Shown: positions 26,451-36,162 of the stretch, in pieces
How positions within the stretch are numbered: position 1 is the first letter of the stretch
Layout: each line of letters opens with the position of its first letter
NCBI GenBank assembly: GCA_003550725.1
Contig: PUKZ01000173.1
Span: 1 to 58,657, forward strand
Length of the DNA: 58,657 bases
Reading direction: 5' to 3'
From: Bacteroidales bacterium
GTDB taxonomy: Bacteria > Bacteroidota > Bacteroidia > Bacteroidales > UBA7960
Position numbers and translations under genes: made by a program
The notes under the pieces: generated by a model
Told to the model about the DNA's origin: nothing
The model's input: only the letters and a program-made list of their open reading frames with translations
Databases searched by the model: none

Positions 26451-27773
26451 ATGGAAGTACTAATTCAAGCCGCACAATTTTTTCTAAGTTTATCAATATT
26501 GATCTTAATACATGAAATGGGTCATTTTATTGCTGCAAAATGGTTCAATACCAGGGTTGAAAAATTTTACCTGTTTTTTAATCCCTGGTTTTCAATCTTT
26601 AAATTCAGAAAAGGCGAAACTACATATGGCCTCGGCTGGTTACCTCTGGGAGGTTATGTGAAAATTTCGGGTATGATTGATGAGTCTATGGACAAGGAAC
26701 AAATGCAAAAACCCCCACAGCCATGGGAGTTCAGAGCTAAACCGGCATGGCAACGTTTAATAATTATGGTAGCAGGCGTTACTTTTAATTTGATCCTGGC
26801 AGTACTTATTTATATAGGCATGCTTTCTATAACAGGAGAACGATATCTTCCGGCAGATAACCTTAAATATGGCATAGTAGCCGATTCACTGGCTCAGGAT
26901 ATAGGAATGAAAACAGGCGACAAAATCATTGCAGTAAATAATGAGAAAGTTGATGACTTCATGGACATACCTATTAAGTTTATGAGGGGAGATGCACGTA
27001 ATGTAACTGTTAAAAGAAATGATGAGCAATTAACACTTGACGTACCGAAAGATTTTTATGGCAGATTAATTTCAGCCAGGGGGCAAGGTTTTATTAGTAT
27101 AAGGTTACCTTTTATTGTTTCTTTTGTCGAAGAAGGCAGAGTTGCTCATAAAGCAGACATTAAAGAAAATGACCACATTATCGGATTAAACGATAAAAAA
27201 ACCTGGTCTTTTAGTGAATTCAGAAAAGAAATAACCAATTATAAAAATGAAAAAGTAACACTTCTTGTTAAAAGAAATAGCGAAATAAAAGAATTTCCCG
27301 TTCAAGTTCCCGATGATGGTATCATAGGTGTAGCCGTAAAACAGCCGGATGAAATACTTGAGTTTAAAACCATAAAATATTCTTTTATGGAAGCAATCCC
27401 TGCAGGTGCCGTTAAGGCCTATCAAACCACAACTAATTATATGAAAGATCTTGCAATGCTTTTCAAACCCGAAGTTAAAGTCCGGGAAAGTCTTGGAGGA
27501 TTTATAACTATCGGAGGTATTTTTCAACCAACCTGGGATTGGCAACACTTTTGGACCATCACGGCATTCCTTTCAGTAATCCTGGCAATTATGAACCTGC
27601 TCCCTATTCCTGCCCTTGACGGAGGACACGTTATGTTTCTGATGTATGAAATAATAGCAGGGCGAAAACCACCGGAAAAATTCATGGAATACGCACAAAT
27701 GATAGGAATGATATTTTTATTGTCATTGTTGATATTTGTTAATTTTAACGATATATTGCGCTTATTTAATTAA
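26451..27773 (+). CDS. rseP: RseP-type site-2 intramembrane zinc protease
   Basis: 440 aa. An N-terminal membrane helix carries HEMGH (H21, E22, H25), and the C-terminal motif NLLPIPALDGGHVMF provides the third ligand. Between are two PDZ-like segments (about 130-210 and 215-300). The last helix ends the protein. Family role: M50 site-2 proteases cut anti-sigma factors or signal-peptide remnants inside the membrane after a first cut outside. It follows dxr by 49 bases, a common order in bacteria. It would be a natural partner for the anti-sigma-like protein at 16707-17537, though this is inference. Confidence 0.95.
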   Translation: MEVLIQAAQFFLSLSILILIHEMGHFIAAKWFNTRVEKFYLFFNPWFSIFKFRKGETTYGLGWLPLGGYVKISGMIDESMDKEQMQKPPQPWEFRAKPAWQRLIIMVAGVTFNLILAVLIYIGMLSITGERYLPADNLKYGIVADSLAQDIGMKTGDKIIAVNNEKVDDFMDIPIKFMRGDARNVTVKRNDEQLTLDVPKDFYGRLISARGQGFISIRLPFIVSFVEEGRVAHKADIKENDHIIGLNDKKTWSFSEFRKEITNYKNEKVTLLVKRNSEIKEFPVQVPDDGIIGVAVKQPDEILEFKTIKYSFMEAIPAGAVKAYQTTTNYMKDLAMLFKPEVKVRESLGGFITIGGIFQPTWDWQHFWTITAFLSVILAIMNLLPIPALDGGHVMFLMYEIIAGRKPPEKFMEYAQMIGMIFLLSLLIFVNFNDILRLFN

Positions 27774-28138
27774 ATTAATAAGTAGTGTCCGACTAAAATA
27801 AATTTTTTATACAAAATTTTTACCGGACAGTTCTGAAATTTAATATATAATAAAAAAGGCTTGTTTATTTGGCCATAAAGCAGCCAGGCCGGTTAATTGC
27901 TTTTACCGATATTAAAACATTATTCACTTGTATGGTTAATTATTAATGTGTTTAAAAATGCTTTTACAATATATTCAAAACTAAAATTTTATATAATTGA
28001 TATTATTTTAATACTATTTTTGAATAAATTTGTAAATGATCGACTAAGATTATTATTTTTGATAAGTTAATATTTTCTAACTTTTAAATTTTATGTAAGC
28101 ATTATTAAGCACTATTTACAAAATAAAACCAAAATGAT
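27774..28138. other. 365-base gap with IS-end-like inverted pair
   Basis: At 27784-27831 a 16-base end (A-G-TGTCCG..TAAAAT) and its inverted partner (12 of 16 positions alike) face each other with only about 16 bases between. This resembles the two ends of a deleted insertion sequence or a very small MITE. No transposase remnant is present. The rest is AT-rich and carries the promoter described at 28029-28061. Confidence 0.4.
28029..28061 (+). promoter_or_regulatory. Promoter of the GLPGLI gene
   Basis: TTTG at 28029-28032 and TATTTTTG at 28054-28061 are 21 bases apart. Two more TAnnTTTG boxes lie just upstream (28015-28022 and 28025-28032), so start-site choice is uncertain. Confidence 0.5.
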
Positions 28139-28822
28139 ATGTGTTTTAAAACTATAAGACAACTAACAACAATATTTATAATATTTTGTTTATCAGTATC
28201 TTCTTTATACAGCCAAAATCTATTTAGTGGCCGGATAGAATACAAAATGACTTATCCGGGCAGTCAAATTGACCTTGCTACATTAGAACAATTACCCGAA
28301 AGGGCAAAAATTGTTGCAAAAAGAGAAATGGTACGCACAGAAATGGAAGCAGGAGAATTAACACAAATAAAGATTGCCGACAGCGAAAACAAAACAGTTA
28401 CAACCATCCTGGAAATTTTACATGAAAAATATGTGATACATAAATCACCTGAGGATATAAAAGAAGAGATCAGGGAGTTACCTGAGCACGAAATAATTTT
28501 CACAGATGAAACAAAAGAAATACTTGGTTATAAATGTAAAAAAGCTGAGGCTATTGTTTATGATCAATTTGGTGAAAAGTCTAAAATAGATATATACTAT
28601 ACTGAAGAAATACCAGGAGAACCATTTAATTTTGACTTACCATATAACGAAATACCCGGTTTAATGCTGGAATATGAAATAAGAACAGGAGATTTGAACA
28701 TGCGATATGAAGCAAAATCTATCAATAGCAGGTGGGGGCTGTTCATAGGTAATCGTAATTTCAGGATACCTTCCGATGCAAAGGAAATTACTTTCGAAGA
28801 ATTACAGGAAAAACTGCAATAA
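28139..28822 (+). CDS. GLPGLI-family exported protein
   Basis: 227 aa with a signal peptide ending about residue 25 (FCLSVSSLYSQ). The hallmark of the family appears as YNEIPGLMLEYEI near residue 178-190, and the preceding ETKEILGYKCKKAEAIVYD is the other conserved segment. The family is widespread in Bacteroidota, is predicted to fold as a beta structure in the envelope, and has no proven function. An earlier ATG (28134) is out of frame, so 28139 is the start. The gene is flanked by gaps on both sides and looks monocistronic. Confidence 0.85.
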   Translation: MCFKTIRQLTTIFIIFCLSVSSLYSQNLFSGRIEYKMTYPGSQIDLATLEQLPERAKIVAKREMVRTEMEAGELTQIKIADSENKTVTTILEILHEKYVIHKSPEDIKEEIRELPEHEIIFTDETKEILGYKCKKAEAIVYDQFGEKSKIDIYYTEEIPGEPFNFDLPYNEIPGLMLEYEIRTGDLNMRYEAKSINSRWGLFIGNRNFRIPSDAKEITFEELQEKLQ

Positions 28823-29032
28823 TTTGCACTTTATACATGAAGATCAAACTTTTGTTCGATTAACACTATCTTATATTTCATGCCTTTTACTTATATTTTC
28901 AAATTAACCGGTCATTTAGTATAATTTACAAAAAAACCTTTATATAATATCAATAATAAAAACAATACAGACGTTTTTACCTTTACAATAGTTTTTTTAA
29001 TTTTGCCTAACAATAAACTCAAATAGCCGGGA

Positions 29033-31537
29033 ATGCAAACTAAGAGCAATAAATTTAAAAAAAACACTTTTAAAAAACAGGATAAAGCTAAAAAAGACAT
29101 TAAGGATAATGAACTTTCTGTTAAAAAATTCTCCGATTTTTTCAAAAGTGGCAGAACAAAAAAAATTTCCGGTCTGTTTTTGATAATATTATCCTTTTAT
29201 CTTGTACTGGCTTTTAGCTCATATCTCACATCATGGAAGGCTGAAGACGATATTTTTAACAAAAAAGATTTCAACTGGGAGCTTGTTTTTGACGATACGA
29301 TAGAAGCCGATAATCATATGGGTCGTTTGGGTGCTATAACATCGTATCTTTTTATAAAACAATGGTTTGGTATATCGTCATATTTGTTTGCCCTGATCAG
29401 CTTTATTGTTGGCACCAAACTGTTGTTCAGAAAAACATTATTACCTGTTTGGAAAACCGTTAAATATTCATTTTTTTCACTTTTATGGATATCTATTGCT
29501 TTTGGGTTTCTTTTCAGAAGCAATGACATGCTTATGCTTGGCGGCACATTTGGTTTTGAAGCCAATAAATGGCTAAATGGAATCTTCGGTTATGCTGGCA
29601 CAGGGTTCATTTTATTTTTTGCAATAACTGCATTTGTAATATCGGTTTTTGATTTAAATTTTAATAAGACTCTTCAAATTTTAAAACTTCCAATGAAGCT
29701 TTTTGTGGGTGAAAGGGAAGATAATATTGAAGAGGCAGCCGATATTCCAAAAAGTAATGAATCGAGTGAATACCAGGATGATATTACCTCAGAGTCCGAT
29801 TTAATAAAAAACATACAAGACCGGCACACAGAATCTGAAAAGGATAACGATAGTATCGAACTGGAACTGGACAAACACGATAGCAGCAAAGCTTCGTCAA
29901 ATGAAAACAAAGAAGAGGAGCTTAATCTTGAAATAGAGATAGCCGAGGGAAACAAAGTAAGCACCAGTAATTATCAGTCTATTGATGAACCATACGGGCA
30001 TGACAAAGAAAAATCTCATAAAACTTCGAATTTGGAAGCTTATGATCCCACTCTCGACCTGCCCAATTATAAGATGCCAACCATCAATTTACTGAAAGAT
30101 TATGGTAGTGATACCATACAAGTTAATAAGGAAGAGCTGGAAGCTCATAAAAACCGAATAATTGAAACGCTTAACAACTATGCCATACAAATAGACCGCA
30201 TTAAAGCTACTATCGGTCCTACCGTCACTCTTTATGAAATCGTTCCGGCTGCTGGTGTCAGGATTTCTAAAATCAAAAATCTTGAAGACGACATTGCGCT
30301 TAGCCTCTCTGCTTTAGGAATAAGAATTATAGCACCTATACCGGGCCGTGGTACAATCGGCATTGAAGTTCCTAACAGCCAGCCTGAAACAGTTTCTATA
30401 AAATCTATTTTTAAAAGCGACAGGTTTCAAAAATCCAAATATGAACTTCCAATTGGGTTAGGTAGAACTATTGCAAATGAAACTTTTATAGCCGATCTGA
30501 CAAAGATGCCGCATTTACTAATTGCCGGTGCCACAGGTCAGGGTAAATCTGTAGGGCTCAATGCAATACTTGCATCAATATTATTCAAAAAACACCCGGC
30601 TGAAGTAAAGTTTGTTTTAATTGACCCAAAGAAGGTTGAATTAACCCTTTTCTCAAAAATTGAAAGACACTTTTTAGCTAAATTACCCGACGTTGAGGAA
30701 GCCATAATTAATGATTCGCGAGAAACTGTGCGTACACTCAATTCTTTATGTATTGAGATGAATAACCGCTATGATTTATTAAAGGATGCGCAAGTAAGAA
30801 GCATCAAGGAATACAATAACAAATTTCTATCCCGAAAACTAAACCCAAATGAGGGTCACAGATTCCTTCCTTATATAATTCTTATTATTGATGAATTTGC
30901 CGACCTGATAATGATATCAGGCAAGGAAGTGGAATTACCAATAGCGCGTCTTGCGCAACTTGCCCGTGCCGTAGGAGTGCATCTTATAATTGCCACACAA
31001 AGACCATCGGTAAATATTATCACAGGTACAATAAAAGCCAACTTCCCGGCAAGAATAGCATACAGAGTTACATCAAAAATTGATTCGAGAACAATTCTGG
31101 ATGCCAGCGGAGCCGAACAACTTGTAGGTAAAGGTGATATGCTTTTGTCAACAGGCAGTGATTTGCTTAGGTTACAATGTGCTTTTGTTGATGCAAACGA
31201 AATTGAAAACATTACCGAATATATCGGCTCTCAAAAGGCATACCCGGATGCATTTCACCTACCCGAATATAGTGATGAAGACAATGACGCTTATGATGAT
31301 ATTGATGCAGGGCAAAGAGATGAACTGTTTGAAGAAGCAGCCAGGCTTATAGTTGCAACACAACAAGGTTCAACATCATTGTTGCAACGAAAACTCAAAC
31401 TTGGTTATAACAGGGCAGGCAGAATTATTGATCAACTGGAAGCTGCCGGAATAGTAGGCCCTTTCGAAGGTAGTAAAGCCAGGGAAGTAAAAATAAAAGA
31501 TGAATTTAATTTGGAACAAATTTTGAAGAACAATTAA
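29033..31537 (+). CDS. ftsK: FtsK/SpoIIIE DNA translocase
   Basis: 834 aa. After a Lys-rich N-terminus come four membrane helices (about 48-70, 110-130, 145-165, 185-208), then an acidic, low-complexity linker (about 225-330). The alpha and beta motor domains follow (about 350-740), with Walker A AGATGQGKSVGLN, Walker B IILIIDEFADLIM and the RPSVNIITGTIKANFPARIA segment. A C-terminal gamma winged helix (about 765-834: LLQRKLKLGYNRAGRIIDQLE) would read the polar KOPS/FRS DNA motifs. It pumps chromosomal DNA at the septum and activates dimer resolution. It is followed 60 bases later by lolA, the usual order in Bacteroidota. Confidence 0.96.
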   Translation: MQTKSNKFKKNTFKKQDKAKKDIKDNELSVKKFSDFFKSGRTKKISGLFLIILSFYLVLAFSSYLTSWKAEDDIFNKKDFNWELVFDDTIEADNHMGRLGAITSYLFIKQWFGISSYLFALISFIVGTKLLFRKTLLPVWKTVKYSFFSLLWISIAFGFLFRSNDMLMLGGTFGFEANKWLNGIFGYAGTGFILFFAITAFVISVFDLNFNKTLQILKLPMKLFVGEREDNIEEAADIPKSNESSEYQDDITSESDLIKNIQDRHTESEKDNDSIELELDKHDSSKASSNENKEEELNLEIEIAEGNKVSTSNYQSIDEPYGHDKEKSHKTSNLEAYDPTLDLPNYKMPTINLLKDYGSDTIQVNKEELEAHKNRIIETLNNYAIQIDRIKATIGPTVTLYEIVPAAGVRISKIKNLEDDIALSLSALGIRIIAPIPGRGTIGIEVPNSQPETVSIKSIFKSDRFQKSKYELPIGLGRTIANETFIADLTKMPHLLIAGATGQGKSVGLNAILASILFKKHPAEVKFVLIDPKKVELTLFSKIERHFLAKLPDVEEAIINDSRETVRTLNSLCIEMNNRYDLLKDAQVRSIKEYNNKFLSRKLNPNEGHRFLPYIILIIDEFADLIMISGKEVELPIARLAQLARAVGVHLIIATQRPSVNIITGTIKANFPARIAYRVTSKIDSRTILDASGAEQLVGKGDMLLSTGSDLLRLQCAFVDANEIENITEYIGSQKAYPDAFHLPEYSDEDNDAYDDIDAGQRDELFEEAARLIVATQQGSTSLLQRKLKLGYNRAGRIIDQLEAAGIVGPFEGSKAREVKIKDEFNLEQILKNN

Positions 31538-31597
31538 TTACAACAACAATAAAGAATTTTACAAACTCAAAAACATAACTTATCAAATAAACTAAAC

Positions 31598-32269
31598 ATG
31601 AAAAATATACAAATAAATATCATTATAATAATTCTTTCTGTATTTACCTCAATTATGATTAATGCACAACCATACGAAAGAAGCGACTATTACAAAGAAA
31701 AAGGCCATGAATTAATCAAAAAAGCCGGCGACAAAATCAAATCATACGAATCATTGATTTTAGACTTTAAATACATAGTTGAAAATAAAGAAAATAATAT
31801 ACATGAATCAAGCCCGGGAAAAACATTTTTAAAGGGAGATAAATTCAATATATCTCTTGATGATTATCAATATATTTCTGATGGTAACACTGTATGGACA
31901 TACTTAAAAGATGTTGGAGAAATACACGTAAGCTATGCTGAAAACCTTGAACAATCAATGAATCCTGTATACCTGCTTCAGGATTTCCAAGAACATTATG
32001 AAGCCAAACTAATACGCCAGGAAAATTATGCAGGTGAGTTGGTTTACCTTGTAGATGCCATCCCCAATCAGCCACAATCCTTCTTTAAATACCGTACAGC
32101 AATAATAGATGAAACTTATACGCTTTCATATATTAAGGCTTATGACCGTCATGGTGGAACTTACAAAATCCGCATAGAAGAAATACATAAAAACCCAACT
32201 ATTTCTGACGAAAAGTTTATTTTTGATAAAACAGATTATCCTGATATGGATATTATTGACCTGAGATAA
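31598..32269 (+). CDS. lolA: LolA-like outer-membrane lipoprotein carrier protein
   Basis: 223 aa with a signal peptide ending near residue 24 (SIMINAQPY). The mature part follows the LolA pattern: SYESLILDFKYIVENK, a SSPGKTFLKGDKFNISLDD strand, YISDGNTVWTYLKDVGEIHV and a closing YKIRIEEIHKNPTISDEKF. LolA ferries lipoproteins across the periplasm from the inner to the outer membrane. It sits directly behind ftsK. The stop codon is 11 bases from the stop of the convergent LysM gene, with no room for a terminator between. Confidence 0.88.
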   Translation: MKNIQINIIIIILSVFTSIMINAQPYERSDYYKEKGHELIKKAGDKIKSYESLILDFKYIVENKENNIHESSPGKTFLKGDKFNISLDDYQYISDGNTVWTYLKDVGEIHVSYAENLEQSMNPVYLLQDFQEHYEAKLIRQENYAGELVYLVDAIPNQPQSFFKYRTAIIDETYTLSYIKAYDRHGGTYKIRIEEIHKNPTISDEKFIFDKTDYPDMDIIDLR

Positions 32270-32280
32270 AATACAAAATA

Positions 32281-34350
32281 TTAGTTGTCAGCTGCCCGGG
32301 GTTTGCGTACATCGATCTTACGATAATCACCATATTTAAAAATAGTGCTGGTTTTGTTCTCCCATCCATTATTTTTTCCGGCAGTTTTAATAAATCTTGC
32401 AGAATTATAATCTCCCTGGTTATTTAGCGAATAAATACATTTAGAAAAATCTTTTCCATAAGTCATAAGTGCGTTGACAAAATAGTAGCCTGTTTCAAAG
32501 CCCTTGAAAGCATATGAGCCGGGTTCATCATTAAACCGGTCTCTGTAGCTTAATACAAATTGCTGAACATTCTCATTAGAATAATCTACAAAGTCATCTG
32601 TAATAATATGAACATTTGCCGTATGCAGATGATCAATTTCCAGGCTTTTGTAATTTTTCCATTGAGGAACCCCAAAAACAGTTATGTCAAATGTATCTGA
32701 CAAGAGGTTAAGCTCCCGCAAATAATTGGATATGACAGGCTCTCCTCCAACTAACGAAACTAAAACATTGGTTTTGTTGATAGATAATAAATTCTTTAAT
32801 CCTTCAATACTATCTCTATATAAAACAACTTCTTCAACATTTTGGCGTTGCACATAATGCTGAAGTACTTCCTCACTTTGGTACTTTGAACCGCGACTTG
32901 CCGGAGGCGTAAAACGGTGTAGCAAACTGTCGTCAAAAACAGGTACATTGGTAGCCCTTCCACCTATAAGAGTGTGTTCAAAATAATATCCGTTGATTTT
33001 TGCTAAATTTAAACTATCATGTATAAACTGGGTCTTGCTTATTTTTCTGTTAAGTTCATTATTAAACTCACTAACAATATGAGTGACTTGAGGCTGATCA
33101 TTATGAACCAGAATTATATTCTGTGTAGGATATTTGTATGAAATATATCCGGCTAAATCATTCAACTGTGTTTTTAGCGATGGTGTAAACTGGAAAATAT
33201 TTGAAGAATATTCCAACTGTCTTCTGTCTCTAAGAAAAGGTGAAACAATTGATATGTCATGTTTACAAGCATGTTCGGCAATAATTTCCAAACTTTCAGG
33301 AAAAAAAGAACCTATAATCAGATCCATTTCATCAAACTCAGGTTTATTAATTACCTTTAATGCTTTTGAAGTGTCACGGCAAACATCAAAAACATGGAGT
33401 GTTATTTCAGCACCTATTTCTTCTAAAGAATCTAAAGCAATCAATAATCCTTCATAAAACTCAATAAAAGTGAACGACTTATGGTTTTCAGGTAACTTTA
33501 TTTCTGTTTCTTTTTCTGTTTTTTCTTCTGTTTCAAGATCTCTTTTTTCGGTATAATAATCTTCAATATCCTCTAAAAAAAACGGAATAAGTAAAGCCAC
33601 ATTGTATTGATCTTTTAAGACAGGATCTTGGCAATAATCCTCATCCCACAGTTCAATTTCATATTTTTTATATTCAGGCTCAGTATAATATTCATCAATA
33701 ATAATATCTTCGGGTTCAAAATGTGCGTAATAAGGAAGCTTAATAGTTTCTCCCTCTTTTAGTACACCATCATGCCCGGGGTTCATTTCCATTATAGCAT
33801 CGACCGAAACATTATACTTCCTTGAAATACTAAAAAAGGTATCACCCTCAGAGACCTGGTATTTCTTATGCTTTGGTTCTTCTTCATCAACCTCAACAGG
33901 TATAATTAGCACCTGACCTTTTTTAAGGCCTTTCCTGGCCTCAGGATTATGTTTCAAAATAAATTCAACATCTACTCCATATTTTCCTGATATGCCAAAT
34001 AATGTTTCCCGGCGCTTAACCTTATGCTCAATATAATCTTTTTTATCAAGCTTTTCGTCATCTTTCACATAAGGTATTTTGATTTGTTGGTCATACTTCA
34101 AGCCATACTCCAGGTGTGGGTTCTCTTCTATTATATCATCAACTGTTACACCATATGCACGGGAAATAGAATAAAGTGTTTGCCCTTTCAAAACAGCATG
34201 AAGATGATACTTTTTTCCATCAATTTCATGCACTTCATGAGAACGGTTTATTATTACAGGTAAGTTGTCAGCAAAACAAACGTTCAAATATACTGGCTTA
34301 AAAAGAAAAAGCATAACAGTAGCCAGTAAAATAAAATTCTTAATATGCAT
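32281..34350 (-). CDS. LysM-repeat protein with periplasmic-binding-protein fold
   Basis: About 689 aa from the ATG at 34350. An ATG 11 codons earlier (34383) would bury the signal peptide, so the later start is preferred. A signal peptide covers about 1-28. Three LysM domains follow (KGQTLYSISRAYGVT; RRETLFGISGKYGVD; EGDTFFSISRKYNVS), each near 45 residues. A large domain (about 250-680) resembles type I periplasmic ligand-binding proteins of the branched-chain amino-acid type: YNVALLIPFF, DLIIGSFFPESLEIIAEHA and SLVGGEPVISNYLREL. No transporter genes lie near, so it is not an ordinary ABC substrate-binding protein. The LysM part binds peptidoglycan. An LpoA-like role in wall synthesis is my inference. 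Confidence 0.82.
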   Translation of the reverse strand: MHIKNFILLATVMLFLFKPVYLNVCFADNLPVIINRSHEVHEIDGKKYHLHAVLKGQTLYSISRAYGVTVDDIIEENPHLEYGLKYDQQIKIPYVKDDEKLDKKDYIEHKVKRRETLFGISGKYGVDVEFILKHNPEARKGLKKGQVLIIPVEVDEEEPKHKKYQVSEGDTFFSISRKYNVSVDAIMEMNPGHDGVLKEGETIKLPYYAHFEPEDIIIDEYYTEPEYKKYEIELWDEDYCQDPVLKDQYNVALLIPFFLEDIEDYYTEKRDLETEEKTEKETEIKLPENHKSFTFIEFYEGLLIALDSLEEIGAEITLHVFDVCRDTSKALKVINKPEFDEMDLIIGSFFPESLEIIAEHACKHDISIVSPFLRDRRQLEYSSNIFQFTPSLKTQLNDLAGYISYKYPTQNIILVHNDQPQVTHIVSEFNNELNRKISKTQFIHDSLNLAKINGYYFEHTLIGGRATNVPVFDDSLLHRFTPPASRGSKYQSEEVLQHYVQRQNVEEVVLYRDSIEGLKNLLSINKTNVLVSLVGGEPVISNYLRELNLLSDTFDITVFGVPQWKNYKSLEIDHLHTANVHIITDDFVDYSNENVQQFVLSYRDRFNDEPGSYAFKGFETGYYFVNALMTYGKDFSKCIYSLNNQGDYNSARFIKTAGKNNGWENKTSTIFKYGDYRKIDVRKPRAADN

Positions 34351-34487
34351 ATTTGCTATTTTTTTCAATACTAATGTTTGCATTCTATTTACATTGTATT
34401 ATTACCGGGTTTAATATGTTCGCAACACAAAAAACGATTTTTATACTATATCCAATACGAAAAAAAGTGCGGTATATTGCAGTGATA

Positions 34488-36017
34488 TTATTCCCACTCA
34501 ATTGTTGCCGGTGGTTTAGAGCTAATATCGTACACAACACGATTTACTCCTTTTACTTTATTAATAATTTGGTTTGAAACTTTTGCCAGGAAGTCGTATG
34601 GTAGTTTTGACCAGTCTGCCGTCATCCCATCAGTGGAACTAACGGCTCTAAGGCAAACTACATTCTCATATGTACGCTCATCGCCCATTACTCCTACAGA
34701 ATTGACAGGCAACAAAATTGCTGCAGCCTGCCACACTTTATTATAAAAATCGTATTTTTTCAATGCTTCAATATAAATATTATCAACTTCTTGTAAAATC
34801 GCTATTCTTTCAGCTGTTACCTCGCCTAAAACCCTGATTGCAAGGCCGGGACCGGGAAAAGGATGGCGCTGTAATATGTCTGAAGGTATATCTAATGTTT
34901 TTCCAAGTCGCCTGACTTCATCTTTAAACAGACTGTTAAGTGGCTCTACTATTTTCAGATTCATCTTTTCGGGAAGCCCGCCTACATTATGATGCGACTT
35001 AATAGTAACAGATGGGCCATTAACTGAAACCGACTCAATAACATCCGGGTAAATAGTACCTTGTGCTAACCAATTTACTTCCCTGATCTGCTGAGCCGCC
35101 TCATCAAATATTTCAATAAAAGTATGACCGATAGCTTTACGTTTTTCCTCCGGATCAGCCTTCCCCTTAAGAGCCATATAAAACCTCTCTGCTGCCCTGA
35201 TCCCCCTGACATTTAACCCCATATCCTTATAAGAAGCTAACACTTCTTCAAATTCGTTTTTACGCAACAAACCATTATCAACAAAAATACAATATAATTG
35301 TGAACCTATCGCTTTATGCAACAAAACACCGGCAACAGAAGAATCAACACCACCTGACAACCCGAGAACTACCTTTTCGTTACCAATCTTTTTTTGCAAT
35401 TGCTCTATTGTAGTTTCAACAAATTGTTCCGGAGTCCATTCCTGCTTACAACCACATATATCAACAATAAAATTTTTCAGCAGTATACCACCCTCTTTAG
35501 TATGATATACTTCAGGATGAAACTGCAAGCCGTACAATTTATCTTTTTCAATAACAAAGGCTGCATTTTCAATATCGTATGTGCTTGCAAGCCGCAAACT
35601 GCTACCTGGTAATCTCAGGATATGATCTCCATGCGACATCCAAACTTGTGTGTTATGACTTATGCCTTTAAATAGTTTTGATTCGTTGTCAAGCCAAGAT
35701 AAATTAGCGCGTCCGTATTCCCTTGTTGGCGAAGCTTCTACTACCCCACCCTCGGTTTTAGCAATATACTGAGCTCCATAACACAACCCCATTACGGGCA
35801 CCTTACCCCTGTATTTATCAATATCCATCTCAGGAGCATTGGGATCTCTTACACAAAATGGGCTGCCACTCATTATCACACCCTTTATATTATCCCAGTT
35901 ATCAGGAACATAGTTAAAGGGCTTTATCTCGCAATATACATTAAGCTCACGTACCCTGCGAGCTATTAATTGTGTATATTGCGATCCGAAATCTAATATC
36001 AATATCATATCTTGCAT
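34488..36017 (-). CDS. guaA: GMP synthase (glutamine-hydrolysing)
   Basis: About 509 aa. It converts XMP to GMP with ATP and glutamine. The class I amidotransferase part comes first, with nucleophile Cys in [12 protein letters not shown] and the His/Glu pair in QFHPEVYHT. The ATP-pyrophosphatase part has the P-loop [13 protein letters not shown]. The C-terminal dimerisation domain ends KPPATIEWE, the classic GuaA tail. The frame extends 8 codons further upstream only to a TTG. The ATG at 36017 ([17 protein letters not shown]) fits other GuaA proteins. A 12-bp inverted repeat lies just upstream. Confidence 0.97.
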   Translation of the reverse strand: MQDMILILDFGSQYTQLIARRVRELNVYCEIKPFNYVPDNWDNIKGVIMSGSPFCVRDPNAPEMDIDKYRGKVPVMGLCYGAQYIAKTEGGVVEASPTREYGRANLSWLDNESKLFKGISHNTQVWMSHGDHILRLPGSSLRLASTYDIENAAFVIEKDKLYGLQFHPEVYHTKEGGILLKNFIVDICGCKQEWTPEQFVETTIEQLQKKIGNEKVVLGLSGGVDSSVAGVLLHKAIGSQLYCIFVDNGLLRKNEFEEVLASYKDMGLNVRGIRAAERFYMALKGKADPEEKRKAIGHTFIEIFDEAAQQIREVNWLAQGTIYPDVIESVSVNGPSVTIKSHHNVGGLPEKMNLKIVEPLNSLFKDEVRRLGKTLDIPSDILQRHPFPGPGLAIRVLGEVTAERIAILQEVDNIYIEALKKYDFYNKVWQAAAILLPVNSVGVMGDERTYENVVCLRAVSSTDGMTADWSKLPYDFLAKVSNQIINKVKGVNRVVYDISSKPPATIEWE

Positions 36018-36039
36018 GTGACAAAGATAATCATCTGTC

Positions 36040-36083
36040 AAAAATGTTGATGTTGATTTTACATAATAATTATCAACATTTTT
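36040..36083 (-). promoter_or_regulatory. 12-bp perfect inverted repeat upstream of guaA
   Basis: Arms AAAAATGTTGAT (36040-36051) and ATCAACATTTTT (36072-36083) are separated by 20 bases, and end 22 bases before the guaA ATG. In the guaA direction the hairpin is followed by T5, so it could be an AT-rich attenuator or a repressor site. TGTTGAT is also repeated in tandem inside it. No known riboswitch pattern is seen. Confidence 0.4.
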
Positions 36084-36162
36084 AAAAAATAAATTTAAAT
36101 CGTAATCCGGATGATATTAAAGATACACCCTTTAATAAAAAATGAACTAATTGAAAATATTA

